The notes beneath the pieces were generated by a model. It made no database searches. It was given only the letters and a program-made list of their open reading frames with translations, and was not told the origin of the DNA. DNA of 64,000 nt from Gallintestinimicrobium propionicum. Its GTDB lineage: Bacteria; Bacillota; Clostridia; Lachnospirales; Lachnospiraceae. Below are positions 58,682-64,000 of the stretch, one piece after another. Position 1 is the first letter of the stretch. Every line of letters begins with the position of its first letter. The position numbers and the translations under genes were made by a program. The stretch covers positions 62,001 through 126,000 of the forward strand of contig NZ_JAOQJY010000004.1 of NCBI RefSeq assembly GCF_025567525.1. The letters run 5' to 3'.

Positions 58682-60601
58682 TTAGTTAATATCGATCACT
58701 GAAAGCTCCGGAACATTATTGATCCTCGGCCATTTGTCGGAATCTCCCAGTCCACGGCTGACAATCAGCGTCGCCTTGTTGTCAAGGGTATAGACACCTC
58801 CTCCATACTCCGGGAACAGTCCCTCTTCCGCAGAATAAAGAGCGCCCAGCTTCGGCAAACGGACAATTCCGCCGTGGGTATGTCCTGCAAGTCCAAGGTC
58901 AAAGCTGTAATTTTCCAGCTTCTCCGGGAAATAAGTAGGCACATGCGCAATACAGATGCGCAGATCATATTGATCCTCTGCTTCCTGCGCCTCCATACAC
59001 TCTTTCGCTCCATAGCTTGCAAAATCTTCCGGTTTTCCTTCTATACCGATCACACTGACCGTATTGTCATACAGGGAATAGGACGTTTCCTCGTTCCGCA
59101 GGATTTTCACGCCTGCATCTTCGAAGCGTTTTACCAGTTCCTCATCTCCCTGATGATAAATCTTCACGTCCTCATGGTTGCCCAGCACACCGCATACCGG
59201 TGCGATCTCTGTCAGCTGGCTGCAGAGGGAGATCATATTGTCATAAGAATCCACAGTATCATTTACAAGGTCTCCGCCAAGCAGAATCAGGTCCGGTGAA
59301 AGATTTTCTATATCCTCTACAAGATCGCCGTTATCCATTCCGTATTCCCGCAAATGCACATCTGTCAGAAAAACTACCCGAATACTATGTGTCAGCTTTC
59401 GGGAGCTGACCTGATAAAATTCCGCCGTATAATTCGTCCGGTTATCGTAAATATTTTTGGCAAGTCCGCCTGCCAAAAGCAGGATCAAAAACAGAAACTT
59501 CGCCAGAAACTTCATTCTTTTTTTTAATCTGCTTTTTCCAGCTTTCTTTTCCGTATGTTTTATGTTTTTTGCAGGTTCTCTCTCTATGGGCAAAGCTTTA
59601 CTGCTGCTTCTTCTCTGATGTACCTTGCGTACCAGCGCCTGTTCCCGCATCCGGTTTGCATAGTGATTCGGCGCAAGTGCAAAGACAAGAGCCTTTGCTC
59701 TGCGTCTGGCTTTATAGGCACATTTTAAAACGACAAGTCTCTTTACACCAAGCTTTTTTCTGCTTTTTGGTTCACTGGCACAATAGCAATCAATATATTT
59801 CCAGGACAGATCATCTTCCAGAAGCCTGCGCAGCTTCCGGGGCTTTACTGTTTTATAAAGCTTCCTCAGTCCATCGTAGATCTTCACCCTGTCTGCAATT
59901 TTTTTTGCGTTTAAGGCCGTGGAATTCATAATAGAATCACTTCTGGAATTATCATAATGATAATAGACATAATCTGTCAACACAACCCGTTCCGCTTTTA
60001 ACAATGCTCTCGGTGTAAATTCTTCATCTTCATGTAAAATACCGTACTCAAAATACAGGTCATTTCTAACAAGAAAATCTCGCCGAAACATGGTTCGGAT
60101 AACCTCTACCCGAAGTGCACCACCCTCCAGACATCCCATCAGATATGCCGGGCCGCTATAGATACGATGATACTGAAAACGATCCTCCGCCACCTTTTCA
60201 AACCGTGCCATCCCTTCAGAGGGCTTCTCCAGTGCCATTTTGGAGATAATTATATCTGCAAAGCCTGCCCTTGCTTCCTTCCATAGGTTGGCACAGGCCT
60301 GGGGCTCCAGATAGTCATCGCTGTCTACAAATAAGACATATTCCCCATGCGCCCGCTCCAGTCCGTAGTTGCGCGCATCCGACAAGCCGCCGTTCGGTTT
60401 ATGGTAAGCGATAATCCGTGCATCTTTTTTTGCATAATTGTCACAAATTTCTCCGCACCGGTCAGGGCTGCCGTCATCTATAAGAATAATTTCCAACGAC
60501 AAAAAATCCTGCGCAATCAGTGACTCTACACACCGGACAAGATACTTTTCCACCTTATAAATTGGTACAATTATTGAAATTTGCACATCTTGTTTCTTCA
60601 T
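58682..60601 (-). CDS. GT2 glycosyltransferase - transmembrane - metallophosphoesterase fusion
   Basis: 639 residues from the ATG at 60601, which overlaps the stop of the preceding gene (TGATG); a TTG at 60619 is possible. Residues 1-300: GT2 with IIVPIYKVEKYLVRCVESL, LIDDGSPDRCGEI, YVLFVDSDDYLEP. Residues 300-380: strongly basic linker. One membrane helix (FLAKFLFLILLLAGGLAKN, about 375-395). Residues 405-639: calcineurin-like phosphoesterase with all metal motifs: FLTDVHLREYG, LLGGDLVND, VLGNHEDVK, IAHVPTYF, GLAGHTHGG, as in YkuE-type enzymes. By topology the sugar transferase is inside and the phosphoesterase outside. No stop or frameshift separates the halves. Confidence 0.88.
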   Translation of the reverse strand: MKKQDVQISIIVPIYKVEKYLVRCVESLIAQDFLSLEIILIDDGSPDRCGEICDNYAKKDARIIAYHKPNGGLSDARNYGLERAHGEYVLFVDSDDYLEPQACANLWKEARAGFADIIISKMALEKPSEGMARFEKVAEDRFQYHRIYSGPAYLMGCLEGGALRVEVIRTMFRRDFLVRNDLYFEYGILHEDEEFTPRALLKAERVVLTDYVYYHYDNSRSDSIMNSTALNAKKIADRVKIYDGLRKLYKTVKPRKLRRLLEDDLSWKYIDCYCASEPKSRKKLGVKRLVVLKCAYKARRRAKALVFALAPNHYANRMREQALVRKVHQRRSSSKALPIEREPAKNIKHTEKKAGKSRLKKRMKFLAKFLFLILLLAGGLAKNIYDNRTNYTAEFYQVSSRKLTHSIRVVFLTDVHLREYGMDNGDLVEDIENLSPDLILLGGDLVNDTVDSYDNMISLCSQLTEIAPVCGVLGNHEDVKIYHQGDEELVKRFEDAGVKILRNEETSYSLYDNTVSVIGIEGKPEDFASYGAKECMEAQEAEDQYDLRICIAHVPTYFPEKLENYSFDLGLAGHTHGGIVRLPKLGALYSAEEGLFPEYGGGVYTLDNKATLIVSRGLGDSDKWPRINNVPELSVIDIN

Positions 60602-61731
60602 CAGCAATTTTGCTCCCAACGCTTCTCATTTTTTCTGTTCAGAGCACATTTGTAAACATCTTCATGCCATTCGATCACTGCATCATAATCAAAATTTTCT
60701 TTGACATATTCTATTTCCTGCTTTAGCAGTACTTCGTCCTTTGGAGTTGTCAATTCTTTCGAAAGCGCAGCCGCCAGCGAATCAATATTCTCTGCCTCAA
60801 ACTCTGCCCCGTATTGTTTGGTAATCACCGTATTTGCCGGAATATCACTGACCAAACATCTTCCGCCACAGGACATTGCCTCCAGAAGGGCAAGGGAAAG
60901 TCCCTCGGTATGACTCGGAAGGACAAATAGCCTGCAGTTGGAAAACAGCTCAGCGAGCTCTTGTCCCTGCACCAGGCCGGTACGGATCACCCTCGGGTCT
61001 GCATCGATTTTGTGGAGCATTTCTTTTCCAAATTCCGTTTCCGGGATCGGGCCAGCCAATACCAGGCGTTCCTGCAGCCGGAGCTTCTGATACGCCTCCA
61101 GCAAATCCTGCGGACCCTTTTCCGGAGAAATCCGTCCGACATACAGAATATAGCTGTCTTTTTCCAGGCCATATTTTTCCCGGATGACATTACAGGAAAC
61201 CGGTGTGATCCGTTCCACTGCATTATGGATCAGAATAGAGTCCCGATTATACTTCTGCAGAAAATATTGTTTCTCCTCTTCGGAAAGAACGATTACTTCA
61301 TCAGCAAAACGGGCGGCAACTTTTTCTCCCAGACGGAGATAGAAGGAAGCGAAACCACCCCACTTATCACTTCTCCAGTTCAGTCCATGCACCGTGCATA
61401 CCGTATGCTTGCCAAACAGCTTTGCAAGAAACAATGGAACGGAGGGTCCGATCGCATGATAATGAATGACATCAAAATCATGGAATATTGTATCAAATGT
61501 CGCCAGAAAAGAATAGACCATCGCATTCAAAATCTGCTTTTTAAATGTAAAAATCCGCTTGACCCTGACGTTCTGTTCCAGATAAGCATTATGCCCCTTT
61601 TGCCTGCCTCTGTTGTACACGGTTACCTCATGTCCTCTGGCAGCAAGTCTGGTCGAAAGCTCATAAACTACCACCTCTACGCCTCCGGAACGAGAAGGGA
61701 AATCTTTATGTCCTATCATCGCTATTTTCAT
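60601..61731 (-). CDS. Family GT4 glycosyltransferase, first gene of the polysaccharide operon
   Basis: 376 residues from the ATG at 61731, six bases after GGGAAG. GT-B fold: IGHKDFPSRSGGVEVVVYEL, VIHYHAIGPSVPLFL, YILYVGRISPEKGPQDLLEAY and LPSHTEGLSLALLEAMSCGGRCLVSD (EGLSxxxLEAMSCG). Similar enzymes transfer rhamnose or galactose early in repeat-unit synthesis. No undecaprenyl-phosphate priming transferase is in the window, so the starter enzyme must be elsewhere. Confidence 0.92.
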   Translation of the reverse strand: MKIAMIGHKDFPSRSGGVEVVVYELSTRLAARGHEVTVYNRGRQKGHNAYLEQNVRVKRIFTFKKQILNAMVYSFLATFDTIFHDFDVIHYHAIGPSVPLFLAKLFGKHTVCTVHGLNWRSDKWGGFASFYLRLGEKVAARFADEVIVLSEEEKQYFLQKYNRDSILIHNAVERITPVSCNVIREKYGLEKDSYILYVGRISPEKGPQDLLEAYQKLRLQERLVLAGPIPETEFGKEMLHKIDADPRVIRTGLVQGQELAELFSNCRLFVLPSHTEGLSLALLEAMSCGGRCLVSDIPANTVITKQYGAEFEAENIDSLAAALSKELTTPKDEVLLKQEIEYVKENFDYDAVIEWHEDVYKCALNRKNEKRWEQNC

Positions 61732-61800
61732 CTGTGTCTTCCCTTTCATTTGTATTTTTCTGAAGAAGAATGTCTCCTTTGTGATATCGTTCTCACTCTT

Positions 61801-61818
61801 TCTTAACAGAATCTTAAC
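61801..61818 (-). promoter_or_regulatory. Direct repeat upstream of the polysaccharide operon
   Basis: Minus strand GTTAAGATTCTGTTAAGA: two TTAAGA spaced 11 bp start to start, the spacing of OmpR/PhoB-family sites. It lies about 70 bp before the first gene. The rest of 61732-61955 shows no other clear element. Confidence 0.4.
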
Positions 61819-61955
61819 ACGCAGTGCCCAACTGCAGTGTATCGTCTGATTCTGCTGCGCCTTTTCCCCTGAGACGCATATTTCTTCCTCTGTTCCCCGC
61901 TCTTTTAGATTTTTCCCTATCAGTTTAGATCAAGCTTCACTATCTGTAAAGATTT

Positions 61956-62309
61956 TCAGAAATTTTCCAGCTCCTTTAGCACGGTTACTGTGGCTTCGTA
62001 CGCTTCTGCCACCTTCTGATATAACTCCTCGCTGCCCTCGGTCTGACGTCCGCGCAGCTTTTCGGTCAGCTCGCAGTCTATTTCGTATAATCTGTCCAGC
62101 CCAAGATTGGCGCAGATACCCTTTAAGGTGTGTGCGGCGCGGAATGCGTCCTCTCCGTCCTTTTCTTTCAGGGATTCCGTCAGCTCCTCAAAGCTCTTGT
62201 CTTCCAGAAATTTAACTGCAAACCGTTTTACCAGCGCTTCGCTGCCCATACGTCCCAGCACTTTGTCAAAATCAGATCCGATTTTTTCATAGCATTCTCT
62301 GACTGTCAT
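61956..62309 (-). CDS. HPt (histidine phosphotransfer) protein
   Basis: 117 residues; AAGGAGAGG before the ATG. Four-helix Hpt domain with the phospho-acceptor His in FRAAHTLKGICANLGL (near 60). Relays phosphate between a hybrid kinase and a response regulator; the REC domain of the preceding gene is the obvious partner. It is 26 bp downstream of that gene. Confidence 0.9.
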   Translation of the reverse strand: MTVRECYEKIGSDFDKVLGRMGSEALVKRFAVKFLEDKSFEELTESLKEKDGEDAFRAAHTLKGICANLGLDRLYEIDCELTEKLRGRQTEGSEELYQKVAEAYEATVTVLKELENF

Positions 62310-62335
62310 CTTTTCCTCTCCTTTTCCCTTATCCT

Positions 62336-64000
62336 CTATCCTTCTGTCTTCAAACCCGCCACGAGGGTGTTACCCCCCCCCAGAGGTGTCCAGCTATTTC
62401 TGTGCTCAGCATTCATCAGCTGAATCGGGATATCTTCTTTTATCTCCAGCAGACATTCTATCAGCAACGGATTGAACTGTCCGCACTCTCCTGCGACGAT
62501 CATTTCAATCGCCTTTTCATGTGGAATCGCCTTTTTGTATACACGCTCGTTGGTCAATGCATCATATACATCTGCAAGGGAAACCACCTGTGCTGAAATC
62601 GGGATCTCGTCCCCCTTTAAGCCGTCCGGATAACCTTTTCCGTCATAGCGCTCGTGATGCCAGCGACAGATCTGTTCTGCAATACGTACCAGCGGTTCCT
62701 CCTGATACTGTTTCAGATCTTGCAGCATCGACCACCCGATCACGGTATGCTTTTTCATTTTTTCATATTCTTCCTGCGTCAGCTTTTCGGGCTTATTTAA
62801 GATGGCTTCCTCAATGCCGATTTTGCCGATATCATGAAGTGCCGACGCCAGTGCGATCCGGTTTAAGTCTCCCCATGTCATCTGGTATCGATCCGTTTTC
62901 TGCATCAGCTTTTTCAAAAGAATCTTCGTCAGTATTCCGATATTCCGGACATGCTGTCCGCTCTCTCCGTTTCGGCATTCTACGATATGACTCAGGATAT
63001 TGACCATAATTTGGTTGTTTTTCTCTTTTTCCTGCATCTGGCCTGCAACCAGGTCGATCAGCTTGCGCTGCTTTGCATACAGCTTGATGGTATTATATAC
63101 ACGTTGGCGAACAACACTTGTATCAAAGGGTCTGCCGATATAGTCTGATACGCCCATTTCGTATGCCTGACGGATATGTAGCTCCGAGTCTTCGCTGGAA
63201 ATCATGATGACCGGAATATCTTCGATGAGATGTTCTTTATTCATCACCTTCAAAACACCGAGTCCGTCCATTCCCGACATGATGAAATCCAGTAAAACGA
63301 TAGATATTTCTGTCCCGTATTGATGCAGCAGCTCCAGACACTCCTCGCCGCTGGATGCTTCTATAATGTCAAACCTATCCTTCAGCATTTCGAAGAGAAT
63401 CTCCCGGTTGATCTTGGCATCATCCACAATGAGGACAAGTTCTCTGCCGGAGTCGCGTTCCAGCCTTTCTCCGACCTCCTGACGGATTCCCTCCGTACTG
63501 CTTTCTGTCACAACCTGATTTCTATGCTTCTTTGCCTGATACATCAGCCGATCCGCACGCTCCAAAGCGGTCCCCACAGTCTCTTCCACCGTCGTTACTC
63601 CTCCGATGCTCACAGAAAGGGAGATACCCGGATAGCCGTCCAAAGTGGTCTGATGAAGCTGTTTTTGGATCTGGTTGAGTTTTTTGTCAAAGGCGTCCTT
63701 CCGGATCCCGGGCAGTACCAGCAAAAATTCGTCCCCGCCATAGCGGATCAGAAAATCTGATTTTCGGATATTGGATAAGATCACTTTTGCAGCACTATTG
63801 AGTGCAAGATCCCCCACATTGTGTCCGTAGGAATCGTTATAATATTTAAAATTATCCAGATCCATCATCGCAATGCCCACAGGTCCCCACATATTTTTGA
63901 CCTTTTCTTCATAATAACGGCGGTTGAATACACCTGTCAGCACATCTTGATAGAGCTTCTCGTTATAGCCCGTCAGCTGTTCAATCAGATATTGTTTTTC
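62336..64000 (-). CDS. GGDEF - receiver - HD-GYP protein (5' end beyond the window)
   Basis: At least 554 residues; the frame is open to the right edge and the visible start is mid-protein (EQLTGYNEKLYQDVLTGVFN), so the N-terminus is missing. Order: GGDEF with intact RYGGDEFLLVLPG and DLDNFKYYNDSYGHNVGD, a receiver domain (VLIVDDAKINREIL, phospho-Asp in IVLLDFIMSGMDG, GRPF), then HD-GYP with ASALHDIGKIGI and YDGKGYPDGLKGDEIP. It could make and break cyclic di-GMP, switched by phosphorylation. The coding strand has a run of nine G at 62372-62380 close to the end; the last residues GGGNTLVAGLKTEG come from it and what follows, so a slip would change the tail. Confidence 0.92.
   Translation of the reverse strand, partial: EKQYLIEQLTGYNEKLYQDVLTGVFNRRYYEEKVKNMWGPVGIAMMDLDNFKYYNDSYGHNVGDLALNSAAKVILSNIRKSDFLIRYGGDEFLLVLPGIRKDAFDKKLNQIQKQLHQTTLDGYPGISLSVSIGGVTTVEETVGTALERADRLMYQAKKHRNQVVTESSTEGIRQEVGERLERDSGRELVLIVDDAKINREILFEMLKDRFDIIEASSGEECLELLHQYGTEISIVLLDFIMSGMDGLGVLKVMNKEHLIEDIPVIMISSEDSELHIRQAYEMGVSDYIGRPFDTSVVRQRVYNTIKLYAKQRKLIDLVAGQMQEKEKNNQIMVNILSHIVECRNGESGQHVRNIGILTKILLKKLMQKTDRYQMTWGDLNRIALASALHDIGKIGIEEAILNKPEKLTQEEYEKMKKHTVIGWSMLQDLKQYQEEPLVRIAEQICRWHHERYDGKGYPDGLKGDEIPISAQVVSLADVYDALTNERVYKKAIPHEKAIEMIVAGECGQFNPLLIECLLEIKEDIPIQLMNAEHRNSWTPLGGGNTLVAGLKTEG

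Noticed and set aside
61815..61885. 21-codon leader peptide upstream of the polysaccharide operon (ATG near 61882, minus strand)
   Set aside because: A GAGGAAG site precedes it, but there is no codon bias, attenuator or other support; too short to call.

Overview
The window reads as chromosomal DNA of a Gram-positive anaerobe of the class Clostridia, most likely family Lachnospiraceae. The grounds are the gene order cysE-cysS-mrnC-rlmB-sigH under a T-box leader, a sporulation sigma factor, the MEP-pathway gene ispF, DUF6142-type and 'endosialidase'-like small proteins of that family, AGGAGG-type ribosome binding sites, and a teichoic-acid-like transferase in a surface polysaccharide locus. 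Nearly all genes lie on the minus strand. No phage, IS transposase or CRISPR array is visible. Species cannot be named from the sequence alone.  Layout. 1-900: an AT-rich edge with a 5'-truncated XRE-type regulator and, unexpectedly, only the last codons of tuf followed by a good terminator. 912-6524: esterase, sigH, rlmB, mrnC, cysS, cysE, read leftward from a Cys-type T-box. 6676-9331: ispF with a Gly/Cys tail, an orphan KdpDE-like two-component pair and a 48-residue membrane protein. 9.3-13.2 kb: purine permease, a duplicated tRNA-Val/tRNA-Met pair and dense structured repeats. 13.3-21.2 kb: secreted serine protease, a polytopic GT-C/DUF2142-like protein, argS, a DegT aminotransferase and a lipase-like hydrolase. 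21.2-21.7 kb: repeats and a compact promoter-structure-terminator unit that looks like an independent small RNA. 21.9-28 kb: radA, a small conserved protein, clpC and a GntR repressor (in the place CtsR usually holds), then an SH3/transmembrane/acidic-tail protein. 28.1-31.7 kb: purEMND operon. 31.9-37.9 kb: M29 peptidase, two small membrane proteins, pyrE, glgB and a divergent TetR regulator. 38-41.4 kb: ydjIGH-like membrane-stress genes. 41.5-45.3 kb: FecBCD-type iron/haem/corrinoid ABC importer. 45.5-61.7 kb: surface polysaccharide locus. 61.9-64 kb: HPt protein and a GGDEF-REC-HD-GYP protein running off the right edge.  How it works together. The polysaccharide locus has glycosyltransferases, a CDP-glycerol-type polymer transferase, an O-acyltransferase, Wzx flippase, Wzy-like polymerase and two Wzz-like co-polymerases. 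Two of its proteins are unusual fusions: a Wzz-like protein carrying a degenerate GGDEF domain in the cytoplasm, and a GT2 transferase joined through one membrane segment to an extracytoplasmic metallophosphoesterase. A complete c-di-GMP-type regulator lies immediately upstream. Together they suggest a polysaccharide exporter whose chain length or assembly is tied to cyclic-dinucleotide signalling.  The intergenic DNA is the second striking feature. A 40-bp palindrome (family A, seven copies) abuts the U-tract side of a Rho-independent terminator in six of seven cases, always in the same orientation. A 160-bp element with terminal inverted repeats (family B) shows compensatory base changes between copies in its hairpins, which is direct evidence for selection on, or templated upkeep of, a folded form.
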